Under the pieces are notes generated by a model, which ran no database searches, was not told the DNA's origin, and was given only the letters and a program-made list of their open reading frames with translations. Made by a program: the position numbers and the translations under genes. This document shows, piece after piece, positions 1-8,181 of a DNA stretch of 41,579 nucleotides. Source of the stretch: Xylophilus ampelinus (GTDB taxonomy: Bacteria > Pseudomonadota > Gammaproteobacteria > Burkholderiales > Burkholderiaceae_C); NCBI RefSeq assembly GCF_901875635.1, contig NZ_CABFMN010000114.1, positions 1 through 41,579 on the forward strand, given 5' to 3'. Each line of letters begins with the position of its first letter. Position 1 is the first letter of the stretch.

Positions 1-167
1 TTGATGAGCTTGATGAAGCCGTCGCCCAGGGGCTTCATCTGCTCGCCCAGCGAGGGGTGGAAGTAGCCCAGCAGCACGCCCACGATGACGGCGCAGATGA
101 CCTGGACGTACAGGGAGCGGTACAGCGGCTGGCGCCGTGGCGCCGAGGAAGAGGTCGTGGAGTCCAT
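1..167 (-). CDS. dctA: C4-dicarboxylate transporter DctA, N-terminal fragment (runs off window)
   Basis: This is the first 55 residues of a protein that continues beyond base 1. The sequence reads [20 protein letters not shown], then a hydrophobic stretch ending in [20 protein letters not shown] and GFIKLIK. That is the characteristic start of DctA, a proton- or sodium-coupled symporter of the DAACS family that imports succinate, fumarate and malate across the inner membrane. The first membrane helix lies at about residues 20-36. The start ATG (167-165) overlaps the last base of the upstream tannase-family stop (TGATG), so translation is probably coupled. Identification is from family knowledge of the conserved N-terminus; substrate range cannot be judged from this fragment. 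Confidence 0.88.
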   Translation of the reverse strand, partial: MDSTTSSSAPRRQPLYRSLYVQVICAVIVGVLLGYFHPSLGEQMKPLGDGFIKLI

Positions 168-2932
168 CAGTTGCGAATGCCCAGTTGGAATGCGGCGCCC
201 GCGTCGGGCAGGATGCCCAACAGGCCCGCGGTATGGATCAGCTGGCCGGCGGCCGTGCCCGTGCTCTGCGCCACGCCCAGCACCGGGCTGTCGTAGCTGA
301 GCACGCCGGTGCTGCCGTCCAGGTCGAAAGCGGTGCCCATCACGCTGGCGTTGCCGCGGGTGCCGCCGCTGGTGGCGGTGACGAAGCGGCCGTCCGCGGC
401 CCCCGAGGCCAGCGGCGATTGCGGCGCATACAGGCGCAGGCCGTAGCTGGTGGCCGATTCGCGGATCAGGAACAGCGGGACCGTCACCGCGCCCACCTGC
501 CCGAAGACCACCGAGCCGCCCGGTGTGCCGCCGGTGGTGGCGGCGCCACCGGTGGGCGGGGTCACCATCAGGTCGAAGGCGTTGCGCGCCGTGTCGTAGG
601 TGAGGTAGCCCTTGGCGGTGGACGTGCAGCTGGCGTCGTAGGTCACGAAGCCGCCGGTGAACGCATCCTGGCAGTGCTGGAAGCTGCCCGCGTTGCGCAC
701 CCTCGACGAACCGGCGTATCGCGTGGCGCTGCCACCGGGGCCGTACTGGACGCCGGCCACGTCGTAGATGTTGGCCACCGGGTTGAAGACGGCCGGGCTG
801 CCGCTGTTCTCGAAGGTGTTCTGGAAGGCCAGCAGCGGCACGAAGCCCCCGCCACCCGCCGAGTTCACGCCGCCCAGCAGCGCACCACCGGCGCCGAAGC
901 TGAAGACCGCACCGCTCTCGCCGCTGGCGTAGTGGCAGTCGCCCTGCGACACCAGCGTGCCGCTGCGCTGCGTGCCGGCGGTGCGCTGCAGGCTGGCGTC
1001 GATGGTGACGGTGTAGGCCATCGTGGTTGGGTCGACGCTGACGCGCAACTCCTCGCCCATCAGGTTGCCGCCCTTGTAGGTGGTGGGGCTCGCGGGCAGG
1101 TTCGGGCAGGCGAGCGGGTCGCCCACCTCGGTCACGCAGCTGTAGTTGACGGCCGCGTCCAGGCTGCCGGTGCCGCGGTACTTGGGCCAGGACGGGAAGC
1201 GGCACAGGGGCCGCGTGCGGCCGTAGGTGCCGGGCACGCTGTCGGCCGCGATGGGCGTGTTGGGCGCCAGGCCGCGCTCGACCCAGTCTTCCAGCGCCGC
1301 GAGCGAGTCCCAGGCGGGAATGAAGACGCCGGTGCCATGGCCCATGCCCGGCACCATGTAGAAGCGCAGGCTCTGCGCCACCGTGTCGGCGCCGACGGTG
1401 GCGACCACGCGCTGGTAGTAGTCGATGGTGGAGTTGCCGCTGATCACCTCGTCGGCCTGGCCGTGCAGCAGGATCAGCCGCCCGCCGCGCGAGAAGAAGG
1501 GCCGCAGGTCGGGGTCGGTCGCGTCGGTGATGGCGGAGACGGCCTCCACGCGCGAGGCCCAGACGCCGGGGTTCAGCGGATCGAAGGTCAGCGTGTCGAG
1601 CGCCGCGTCACGGGTGACGAAGTACTTGGCCCACTGGTCGCCCGTCACGTACTGGTTGGCGTCGGCCGAGGTGGCGGGGTTGCCCGGCGTGCGCCGCGTG
1701 CCGAGGTCGCGCGAGGTGAAGGGGCCCGCCACCAGCGCGCCTTCGAGCAGGTTGTAGCCACCCGCTCGGCGCACGCCGTTGGCCAGCGAATACGAGCTGA
1801 ACTCCAGCGGCGACTCGATGGTGCGCACGGTGGCCAGCTGCGCGTCCGACAGGCAGGTGTCGCCTGTGTCCGCGCCTCCCGCGCAGCGCAGCGACGCAAG
1901 GATCTGCGTGTTGAGCTGGCGGCAGCTCTCGACGTTGCTCACGATGCCGTCGCTCGCGCCGTCGAGACGGTCGCAGGCGGCCAGCACCGTCCTTTGCACC
2001 AGCAGCGTCTTGGTCAGGTTCATCCAGCCGGCGCCGCCGTTGGCGTAGAGCGCGCGGCCCACGGCGATGTTCGACAGCCGCGTGCCGCTGTAGTTGAGCG
2101 CGGGCTCGTTGGCGACCACGCCGTCGTAGTCGGCCGGCCAGCGCTGGATGTGCAACAGCGCATCGCGCCCGCCGGTGGAGGTGCCGAGGAAGTACGCGTG
2201 CTGCGGCGCACGGGCGTAGCGCAGCTGGATGAGCGCCATCGCCACGTCGTGGGTCTTCTTGAGCGAATTGCCGCCGTAGTTGGCCAGGGCCTCGTCGTTG
2301 GCGGCGAACTTCGCGTCGGTGATGCTGCTGCTCTGGTGGCCGCTGTCGTCGCCGAAGGTGGCGTAGCCGAGCGCGAGCGGCGCCGGCTTGTCGGCCGGGC
2401 CGAAGCGCACGGGCTCGGTGCCGTCGATCAGCCGGCCGTTGAAGCCGCCACCGCCGAAGTGGATCGCCTTGCGGTTCCACTGCTCGGGCAGGTTGACCGC
2501 AAAGTTGATGACCGGTGCGTTCGCGTCCATGGGCTGGATGGTCCCGCGCACCTGGCAGTAGCTGCCCAGCGTGTTGCCGCTGTCGCCCGCCGCGACCGGG
2601 GTGGCGCTCACGACCGTCGCGCCCTGCGTGGGCAGCCCGATCTGCGCGGCGGCGATGGTGCGGCCGGCCAGTTCGGTGCAGCCCAGCACCGGCGTGGCGG
2701 GCGGTTCGGGTGGCGTGGCGGGGTCGCCATCCCCACCGCTGGGTGGCGGCGTGCCGGGGTCGCCGCCCTGTCCCGGCGGGTTCGATGGCAGCAGGGGAAA
2801 GCCGCCGCCACCTCCCCCGCCGCCGCCACAGGCCGCCAAGGCCATGGCGGCCAGCAGCGCGGCCAGGGTAGGACGCAAGGGCAGGGTCGGCAACGACGAC
2901 GACAGGCGCCGGGCGCGGCGTGACATTGGCAT
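167..2932 (-). CDS. tannase/feruloyl esterase family lipoprotein with extra C-terminal domain
   Basis: A 921-residue secreted serine esterase of the tannase/feruloyl-esterase family (alpha/beta hydrolase fold), whose members cleave gallate or hydroxycinnamate esters. The N-terminus is a lipoprotein signal with lipobox LAAC (lipidated Cys35), then a Gly run and a Pro/Gly-rich linker to about residue 80. The nucleophile motif is [10 protein letters not shown] (Ser252), the acid lies in HGQADE (Asp494) and the histidine in PGMGHG (His532). Classical tannases have Cys before the Ser and after the His (CS-D-HC); here these are Thr and Gly. The tannase part ends near Cys599. Residues 601-921 are a Gly/Ser/Thr-rich, beta-type region I do not recognise. 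The ATG start has GGAG 8 nt upstream. It is divergent from the LysR gene and overlaps dctA by one base, suggesting esterase plus uptake under LysR control (inferred). Confidence 0.85.
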   Translation of the reverse strand: MPMSRRARRLSSSLPTLPLRPTLAALLAAMALAACGGGGGGGGGFPLLPSNPPGQGGDPGTPPPSGGDGDPATPPEPPATPVLGCTELAGRTIAAAQIGLPTQGATVVSATPVAAGDSGNTLGSYCQVRGTIQPMDANAPVINFAVNLPEQWNRKAIHFGGGGFNGRLIDGTEPVRFGPADKPAPLALGYATFGDDSGHQSSSITDAKFAANDEALANYGGNSLKKTHDVAMALIQLRYARAPQHAYFLGTSTGGRDALLHIQRWPADYDGVVANEPALNYSGTRLSNIAVGRALYANGGAGWMNLTKTLLVQRTVLAACDRLDGASDGIVSNVESCRQLNTQILASLRCAGGADTGDTCLSDAQLATVRTIESPLEFSSYSLANGVRRAGGYNLLEGALVAGPFTSRDLGTRRTPGNPATSADANQYVTGDQWAKYFVTRDAALDTLTFDPLNPGVWASRVEAVSAITDATDPDLRPFFSRGGRLILLHGQADEVISGNSTIDYYQRVVATVGADTVAQSLRFYMVPGMGHGTGVFIPAWDSLAALEDWVERGLAPNTPIAADSVPGTYGRTRPLCRFPSWPKYRGTGSLDAAVNYSCVTEVGDPLACPNLPASPTTYKGGNLMGEELRVSVDPTTMAYTVTIDASLQRTAGTQRSGTLVSQGDCHYASGESGAVFSFGAGGALLGGVNSAGGGGFVPLLAFQNTFENSGSPAVFNPVANIYDVAGVQYGPGGSATRYAGSSRVRNAGSFQHCQDAFTGGFVTYDASCTSTAKGYLTYDTARNAFDLMVTPPTGGAATTGGTPGGSVVFGQVGAVTVPLFLIRESATSYGLRLYAPQSPLASGAADGRFVTATSGGTRGNASVMGTAFDLDGSTGVLSYDSPVLGVAQSTGTAAGQLIHTAGLLGILPDAGAAFQLGIRN

Positions 2933-3049
2933 GGGGGTGTCTCCGGGAGAAGGGCTCGAGGGCCTCTTGTGCGAATGCGGGCGAACGATAGTTTTCGCAG
3001 TGACTTGGGGTCAAATAAAATAATCAGGCCCTTCCGATACGAAAAACAT
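2933..3049. promoter_or_regulatory. divergent control region between tannase-family gene and lysR
   Basis: A 117-bp spacer between two divergent start codons. It is clearly more AT-rich than its surroundings around 2988-3049, with runs such as TCAAATAAAATAATC. In LysR systems the regulator usually binds such a shared spacer at T-N11-A motifs. Several candidates exist, but none stands out enough to assign an operator or a -10/-35 pair. Confidence 0.45.
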
Positions 3050-3964
3050 ATGGAAATGCGTCCGCTGCGCTACTTCGCCGCCGTGGCCGAGACCGGCCAC
3101 ATGACGCGTGCCGCGGAACAGCTCGGTATCCAGCAGCCGCCGCTGAGCCAGCAGATCAAGGCGCTGGAGCGGCATTTGGGCCTCCAACTGTTCAAGCGCC
3201 ACCCGCGCGGCGTGACGCTGACCGACGCCGGCCGCCAGTTCCAGGTCGAGGCCCAGCGCATGCTGGGCCACATGGCGGCGCTGGAAGCACGCATGCAGCG
3301 CGTGGCGCAGGGCGAGGAAGGCGTGCTTGCGGTCGGCTTCACGAGTTCGGCCGCCGCGCACGCCTTCGTGCCGCAGGCGCTGCGGGCCTTCCGGCACGCG
3401 CGGCCGCGGGTGCAGATGCAGATCGACGAGCACAACGCCGCCGGCCTGACCGAGGCCATCGCCGCCGGCCGCCTGCACTGCGGCCTGCTGCGCGTGCCGG
3501 TCGACCGACCGGCGGGCCTGCGTTTCGAGACTCTGCTGCGCGAGCCGGTGATGGCCGCGCTGCCCGTCGACCATCCGCTGGCCAATCGCCCGGGCCGCGC
3601 CCGCCGCCTCACGCTGGCGCAGCTGTGCAGCGAGGGCCTGATCCTCGTGCGCCGGCCCGGCGCGCCGGGGCTGTACGCGGAGTTGCTGGCGCTGTGCCAT
3701 GCACAGGGGCTGGCGCCGCGCGTGGTGGCCGAGGTCGATCGCATGATGACCAACCTGAACCTGGTCGCGGCGGGGGTCGGCCTGTCGGTGGTGCCTGCCT
3801 CGATGGCCGGCGTGCATCCGCACGCGATCCGCTACCTGCCGCTGGCCGGCAGCGAGGCGCTCGACGCGCCGCTCACGCTGGTCACGCGGCAGGGCGAGGA
3901 CAGCCTGCCCGCCCGGCAGTTCGCCGACCTGGTGCGGGCGCAGGCGCAGGCGCAGACGGCATGA
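3050..3964 (+). CDS. LysR-family transcriptional regulator
   Basis: A 304-residue LysR-type regulator. The winged helix-turn-helix is at residues 1-60 (RYFAAVAETGHMTRAAEQLG then QQPPLSQQIKALERHLGLQL, FKRHPRGVTLTDAG). The remainder is the periplasmic-binding-protein-like effector domain, with the usual alternation of hydrophobic strands and a conserved GVGLSVVP near the end. An upstream in-frame ATG at 2969 would add 27 residues before the HTH, so I chose 3050, which gives the family length. It is divergent from the tannase-family gene and overlaps the following Bug gene by ATGA. It probably controls one or both neighbours in response to a carboxylate or aromatic compound (inferred from context only). 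Confidence 0.9.
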   Translation: MEMRPLRYFAAVAETGHMTRAAEQLGIQQPPLSQQIKALERHLGLQLFKRHPRGVTLTDAGRQFQVEAQRMLGHMAALEARMQRVAQGEEGVLAVGFTSSAAAHAFVPQALRAFRHARPRVQMQIDEHNAAGLTEAIAAGRLHCGLLRVPVDRPAGLRFETLLREPVMAALPVDHPLANRPGRARRLTLAQLCSEGLILVRRPGAPGLYAELLALCHAQGLAPRVVAEVDRMMTNLNLVAAGVGLSVVPASMAGVHPHAIRYLPLAGSEALDAPLTLVTRQGEDSLPARQFADLVRAQAQAQTA

Positions 3965-4941
3965 CGCTCCAGCGGCGACGGGTCCTGCACGCGGGCGTGG
4001 CCGCGGCACTGGGCGGCGCCACGGCCGTGCGCGCACAGGAGGACGTCTGGCCGTCGCGGCCGCTGAAGCTGCTCGTGGTGTATCCCGCAGGTGGCGTCAG
4101 CGACCTGGTGGCGCGCGCGCTCGCCGCGCCGCTGGGTGCGCTGCTCGGCCAGCCGGTGATCGTCGAACACCGCCCGGGCGCCGGCGGCGCCGTGGGCATG
4201 GCCGCGCTTGCCCGTGCCACGCCCGATGGCCACACGCTGGCCTTCTCGGCCATCACGCCGCTCACGCTGCACCCGCTGGTGGCGCGCGTGCCCTACGACC
4301 CGCAAGCCGACTTCATGCCCATCGCCGGCGTGATGCGCACGCCGGTGCTGGTGGCCGGCACGCCGGCGCTCGCGTGGCGCGACTTCGGCGCCGTGCTGCG
4401 CGGGGCCCAGGCCCGGCCGGGCGCCCTGCGCTGGGCCAGCTCGGGCGTGGCGACCACCGGGCACCTGGTGCTGGCGCAGGTGCGGCGCCTGGCGCGCGTG
4501 GACATCACCCACATCCCGTACCAGGGCGGCGGCCGCCAGCTCAACGATGCGCTGGCCGGGCAGTTCGAGGTCCTGTCGACCAACGTGGCGCCCCTGCAGC
4601 TGCAGTACATCGCCGCGCGGCGCCTGTGGCCGCTGGCGGTGGGCGCCGAATCGCGGCTGGAGGCGCTGCCCCGCGTGCCGACGCTGGCGGAACTGGGCTT
4701 TGCCGATGCCAACGTCGATTCGCTCTTCGGCATCTTCGCGCCCGCGCGCACGCCGCTGGACGTGGCGCAACGCCTGAACCGCACGATCGGCGAGGTGCTG
4801 GCCGGCGCCGAGCTGCGGCGCATCCTGCACGACGCCTACAACGCGCCGGCGGACGGCAGCATGGCCGACTTCGCGCGCGAGATCGAGGAAGACGACGAGC
4901 GCAACCGCCGGCTCATGGCGGGGCGGCGCACGCTGGACTGA
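3961..4941 (+). CDS. Bug-family (TctC) periplasmic substrate-binding protein
   Basis: A 326-residue exported binding protein of the tripartite tricarboxylate transporter family. The N-terminus (MTLQRRRVLHAGVAAALGGA) is a signal peptide with probable cleavage after AVRA. The RRRVL motif resembles a Tat signal, but Sec export cannot be excluded. Family hallmarks are WPSRPLKLLVVYPAGG, GQPVIVEHRPGAGG, ATPDGHTL and HIPYQGGG; such proteins bind carboxylates through main-chain contacts. The start codon overlaps the lysR stop (ATGA), so the two are translationally coupled. A longer in-frame reading from 3625 lies inside lysR and is not the real start. No TctA or TctB membrane genes are next to it, as is common for the expanded Bug family. 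Ligand unknown. Confidence 0.88.
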   Translation: MTLQRRRVLHAGVAAALGGATAVRAQEDVWPSRPLKLLVVYPAGGVSDLVARALAAPLGALLGQPVIVEHRPGAGGAVGMAALARATPDGHTLAFSAITPLTLHPLVARVPYDPQADFMPIAGVMRTPVLVAGTPALAWRDFGAVLRGAQARPGALRWASSGVATTGHLVLAQVRRLARVDITHIPYQGGGRQLNDALAGQFEVLSTNVAPLQLQYIAARRLWPLAVGAESRLEALPRVPTLAELGFADANVDSLFGIFAPARTPLDVAQRLNRTIGEVLAGAELRRILHDAYNAPADGSMADFAREIEEDDERNRRLMAGRRTLD

Positions 4942-4948
4942 CCCGGCC

Positions 4949-5515
4949 TCAGCCCTCGGCCGACCAGAGCTGCGGATATTCCAGCGCGAAGCCGTCCTCG
5001 CTCAGCGCCAGCTCGGCGTCGTAGCCGAACCGCGGCGAGGCGTAGCGGTAGCGCGTGGGCTCGATGCAGGCGTAGCGCTGCTCCAGCAGGCCCAGGCCGT
5101 CCTCCGACAGGTCCAGCCAGGCCGCGGGGGCGTCCGCCTCCTCGCCGGGCTGCAGATGCATGCGGCGGATGGGCAGCAGGTTGGTGGCGGGCGTGAAGCC
5201 CAGGTCCAGATCGGCGCAATGCGCGAGATCGGGCACGGGGGTGTCGTTCACGGTCCAGCCCTTGGGCGTGCGCGCGATCGACAGGTCGATCGCGGTGCCG
5301 CCGAGCCAGCCGCGCACCGTCGCCCACTGGGTGTGGAAATGCTTGTCGCAGCGCAGCCGGTAGTGCAGCTGCGCGATGCGCCCGCTTTCGTGCCGGAGGG
5401 CGGCCGCACCGTCGAGCTGCCAGGCGATGTCGTTGCGCTCCAGGCGACAGGCGTCGTGGCCGGGGCCGTCGAGGCGGCGCCAGAGGATCGTGGCGACGGT
5501 TTGCATGGGGCGCAT
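4949..5515 (-). CDS. putative glycolipid-binding family protein
   Basis: A 188-residue soluble protein matching the family named putative glycolipid-binding (DUF1089). Recognisable features are the opening ILWRRLDGPGHDACRLERND, the central IAQLHYRLRCDKHFHTQWAT, and YACIEPTRYRYASPRFGYDA near the end, which gives the family's usual length. There is no signal peptide or membrane segment. I use the ATG at 5515, which has GGGTG shortly upstream; ATG 5506 is the alternative, and a longer extension to 5647 is Arg-rich and would overlap dinB. The function is unknown; the name comes from a distant structural likeness. It converges on the Bug gene with a 7-nt gap. Confidence 0.75.
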   Translation of the reverse strand: MRPMQTVATILWRRLDGPGHDACRLERNDIAWQLDGAAALRHESGRIAQLHYRLRCDKHFHTQWATVRGWLGGTAIDLSIARTPKGWTVNDTPVPDLAHCADLDLGFTPATNLLPIRRMHLQPGEEADAPAAWLDLSEDGLGLLEQRYACIEPTRYRYASPRFGYDAELALSEDGFALEYPQLWSAEG

Positions 5516-5616
5516 GATCACCCCGCCGCCGCCACCACGCAAGGCACGGCGCCGCCCTCGCCGAAAGAGAAGCCTGCCGACGCCGCGCCCGCGAACGCTG
5601 CGCCGACAATCGCGAA

Positions 5617-6900
5617 GTGACCGTTTCCGCCGACGCTCCGCCGCCACAGTCCGCCCCGCCCGGCCCGATCCGCCGCGTGGCCCATCTCGACATGGATGCC
5701 TTCTTCGCCTCCGTGGCGCTGCTGCGCTACCCGCAGCTCAAGGGGCTGCCGATGGTGATCGGTGGCGGGCGCCGCAAGGTCGACGAGATGCTGGCGCGCG
5801 ACCACGCGGGCCTGCCCTCGCACGAGATCCCGGTCGAGGCCTTTCCGCTGCTGCGGGACTACGTGGGCCGCGGCGTCATCACCACCGCGACCTATCCGGC
5901 GCGGCAGTTCGGCGTGGGCTCGGCCATGGGCATGATGAAGGCTGCCAAGCTGTGCCCGCAGGCGATCGTGCTGCCGGTGGACTTCGAGGAGGTACGCCGC
6001 ATCTCGAGGCAGTTCAAGTCGGTCATCACGGAGATCGCGCCGGTGATGCAGGACCGCGGCGTGGACGAGGTGTACATCGATTTCACCGACGTGCCCGGCG
6101 GCCAGCGCGAGGGCGGCCGCGTGCTGGCGCGGCTGATCCAGAAATCGATCTTCGACACCACCGGCCTGACCTGCTCGATCGGCGTGGCACCCAACAAGCT
6201 GCTGGCCAAACTGGCGAGCGAGTTCGACAAGCCCAACGGCATCACCATCCTGCACGAGAGCGACCTGCAATCGCGCATCTGGCCCCTGCCCGCGCGCAAG
6301 GTCAACGGCATCGGCCCGAAGGCCGACGCTCGCCTGGAGAAGCACGGCATCCGCACCGTGGGCGACATCGCGGCGCGCGAGCGCGACTGGCTGATGGCCA
6401 CCTTCGGCAAGGCCAGCGGCGCCTGGATGCACGAGATGGCCTGGGGCCGCGACGACCGCCCGGTGGTGACCGAGAGCGAGCCGGTGTCGATGAGCCGCGA
6501 GACCACCTTCGAGCGCGACCTGCACGCGGTGCGCGACCGGGCCGAGCTGGGCGCGATCTTCACGCACCTGTGCGAGAAGGTGGCGGAGGACCTGCAGCGC
6601 AAGGGCTACGTGGGCCGCACCATCGGCATCAAGCTGCGCTACGACGACTTCAAGACAGCGACGCGCGACCAGAGCCTGACCGAGTTCACGGCCGACGCGA
6701 AGCTGATCCGCCGCACCGCCGGCCTGTGCCTCAAGCGGGTGTCGCTCGAGCGCCCGCTGCGCCTGCTGGGCGTGCGCGTGGGCACGCTCGCGCGTGCCGA
6801 CAGTCCCGAGGCGAATTTCAGGCCAAATCGGCCTCCAGCGCCCGCCGGACGGGCGCGAACAGCTATCGATTCGATAGCAACCACGGGGTCGTTGTTCTGA
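5617..6900 (+). CDS. dinB: DNA polymerase IV (Y family)
   Basis: A 427-residue error-prone translesion polymerase starting at GTG. The palm has HLDMDAFFASV (catalytic Asp25) and GVDEVYIDFT (Asp150, Glu151). It is followed by CSIGVAPNKLLAKLASEFDK and the helix-hairpin-helix VNGIGPKADARLEKHGI. The little-finger domain runs to about residue 395. A 30-residue insertion (about 51-85) before GVITTATYPARQFGVGSAM is, as I recall, usual for betaproteobacterial homologues. The end is odd: residues 400-421 are encoded by copy 1 of the dispersed repeat, and the protein finishes TTGSLF. That resembles the LF-type beta-clamp contact at the tail of many Y-family polymerases, but lacks a clear Gln. The stop overlaps the next start (TGATG). 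Confidence 0.95.
   Translation: MTVSADAPPPQSAPPGPIRRVAHLDMDAFFASVALLRYPQLKGLPMVIGGGRRKVDEMLARDHAGLPSHEIPVEAFPLLRDYVGRGVITTATYPARQFGVGSAMGMMKAAKLCPQAIVLPVDFEEVRRISRQFKSVITEIAPVMQDRGVDEVYIDFTDVPGGQREGGRVLARLIQKSIFDTTGLTCSIGVAPNKLLAKLASEFDKPNGITILHESDLQSRIWPLPARKVNGIGPKADARLEKHGIRTVGDIAARERDWLMATFGKASGAWMHEMAWGRDDRPVVTESEPVSMSRETTFERDLHAVRDRAELGAIFTHLCEKVAEDLQRKGYVGRTIGIKLRYDDFKTATRDQSLTEFTADAKLIRRTAGLCLKRVSLERPLRLLGVRVGTLARADSPEANFRPNRPPAPAGRARTAIDSIATTGSLF
6816..6879 (+). repeat. dispersed ~64-bp palindromic repeat, copy 1 (inside dinB 3' end)
   Basis: Sense-oriented copy. It starts TTTCAGGCCAAA and contains the perfect inverted repeat GCGCCCG-CCGGA-CGGGCGC. It ends with the 19-nt tail AGCTATCGATTCGATAGCA, itself an 8-bp hairpin (GCTATCGA/TCGATAGC). 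It lies in frame within dinB and encodes residues 400-421, ending 19 nt before the stop codon. Confidence 0.9.
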
Positions 6901-7595
6901 TGTCTCTGCTGCGCAGGGTATTGCGCGGCATGGTCTGGGCGGTCGTGGCGTTGATCGCGGCTGCGGCCCTGTACGTGGGCGCGGCGGCGGCGCTGATGCT
7001 GTGGCCCGTGCGCGGCGACCCGCCGATCCCGGCCAGCGGTGAGCGCATCACCGCCCTCGTCATCAGCAACGGCGTGCACACCGACCTCGTGCTGCCGCTT
7101 CAGGCCGGCGGCATCGACTGGCGTCGCGACTTCCCGCCCTCGCAGGCCCGCGCCGCGCCGGCCGACGCGGCGTGGATCGGCTTCGGCTGGGGCGACCGCG
7201 AGTTCTACCTCAACACGCCCACCTGGGCCGACCTCACGCTGCGACGCGCGCTCGGTGCGGTGATCGGCGCCAACCCGTCGCTGCTGCACGTGAGCTGGCT
7301 GGCGACGGCGCAGCTGCGTCCCGGCAGCACCTGGCACATTTCGCTGACGCCCGCGCAGTACGCGCGCCTTGCGGCCCATGTGCGGGCCAGCCTGCCGAAC
7401 GGCCGCGCCGTGGCGATCCCGGGCGCGCACTACGGCGCCAACGACGCCTTCTACGAGGCCACCGGCCGCTACCACCTCTTCGAAACCTGCAACAGCTGGA
7501 CCGGCCGGAGCCTGCGCGCGGCCGGCGTGCCGGTGAGCCGGTGGACGCCGTTCGACTTCAACGTGGTGTGGCACCTCGCGCCCTGGCAGCCTTGA
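6900..7595 (+). CDS. TIGR02117/DUF2459 family membrane-anchored protein
   Basis: A 231-residue protein with one N-terminal membrane segment (about 11-34) and a periplasmic domain. The conserved family blocks are ALVISNGVHTDLVLP, GFGWGDREFYLNTPTW, LHVSWL, and the strongly conserved GAHYGANDAFYEATGRYHLF followed by ETCNSWTGRSLRAAGVP. The invariant His, Tyr and Cys-Asn residues suggest an enzymatic or binding site, but no activity is established to my knowledge. The start codon overlaps the dinB stop (TGATG), and no clear Shine-Dalgarno site precedes it. Translation probably depends on ribosomes leaving dinB, just after the repeat copy. No functional link to dinB is evident. Confidence 0.82.
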   Translation: MSLLRRVLRGMVWAVVALIAAAALYVGAAAALMLWPVRGDPPIPASGERITALVISNGVHTDLVLPLQAGGIDWRRDFPPSQARAAPADAAWIGFGWGDREFYLNTPTWADLTLRRALGAVIGANPSLLHVSWLATAQLRPGSTWHISLTPAQYARLAAHVRASLPNGRAVAIPGAHYGANDAFYEATGRYHLFETCNSWTGRSLRAAGVPVSRWTPFDFNVVWHLAPWQP

Positions 7596-7779
7596 GGACC
7601 CCGGCCGCATCCTGCCTTTGCGCTCGCCGTCGTGAACGCGCGGTCCGATCTCGCCAGGCGGGCGCGCGGCGCCGCGCTGGCGGCATGGGCATTCGAAAGC
7701 GCGGCCTGAAAAGGCGCAGACTGCACAGCCCAGTGCGATCGGGGCCGGTCGCATGCCGTTGAACACGAGGAAGCACGCC

Positions 7780-8082
7780 ATGGTCACCGTCGCATTGTTC
7801 GTTCGTCTGGAAGCCAAGCCCGGAAAGGAGAAGGAGGTCGAGAACTTCCTTCTGGGCGGTCTGCCTCTCGTGCAGGAGGAGCCCGCCACCACCGCCTGGT
7901 TCGGCATCCGCCTCGGGCCGACGACCTTCGGCATCTTCGATGCCTTCCCGGATGACGCAGGCCGGCAGGCGCATCTTTCCGGCAAGGTGGCGGCGGCCTT
8001 GATGGCACAGGCCGGTGAGCTGTTCTCCGAGCCGCCTGCCATCCAGAAGGTCGACGTGCTTGCCGCCAAGCTGCCCGGCTGA
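7780..8082 (+). CDS. antibiotic biosynthesis monooxygenase (YgiN-like) domain protein
   Basis: A 100-residue single-domain protein of the ABM ferredoxin-like dimeric fold: TVALFVRLEAKPGKEKEVEN, then GGLPLVQEEPATTAWFGIRL and TFGIFDAFPDDAGRQAHLSG, with a C-terminal AAKLPG. Relatives oxidise quinols or polyketides without cofactors; the substrate here cannot be told. The ATG at 7780 is preceded by GAGGAA at good spacing, so I prefer it to the in-frame ATG 27 nt upstream. It stands alone: 184 bp of unassigned spacer lie before it, holding only a 14-bp GC palindrome at 7664-7677. A stem-loop separates it from the convergent chloride transporter gene. Confidence 0.85.
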   Translation: MVTVALFVRLEAKPGKEKEVENFLLGGLPLVQEEPATTAWFGIRLGPTTFGIFDAFPDDAGRQAHLSGKVAAALMAQAGELFSEPPAIQKVDVLAAKLPG

Positions 8083-8157
8083 GGGGCTGACGGGCTGAAT
8101 GTCGGCGTGGAGGAGCGGCGCCTGGATGCTGCGTTGCGGCGGCGTCGCGGGGCCGCC

Positions 8158-8174
8158 GCGCGCTGACAGCGCGC
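8158..8174. terminator. GC stem-loop between convergent genes
   Basis: GCGCGCT-GAC-AGCGCGC forms a 7-bp stem with a 3-nt loop in the 99-bp spacer between the monooxygenase and the chloride transporter genes. It has no T-run, so it is at best a weak or Rho-assisted terminator for either strand. Confidence 0.4.
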
Positions 8175-8181
8175 GTGCTTC

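Noticed and set aside
137..2923. 928-codon open frame on the plus strand opposite the tannase-family gene
   Set aside because: Ala/Gly/Arg-rich composition with no motif, fully antisense to a gene with a clear signal peptide and catalytic residues; a GC-skew shadow.
7664..7677. 14-bp palindrome GCGCGGCGCCGCGC before the monooxygenase gene
   Set aside because: Pure GC alternation is likely by chance in this composition, and there is no T-run or promoter nearby.
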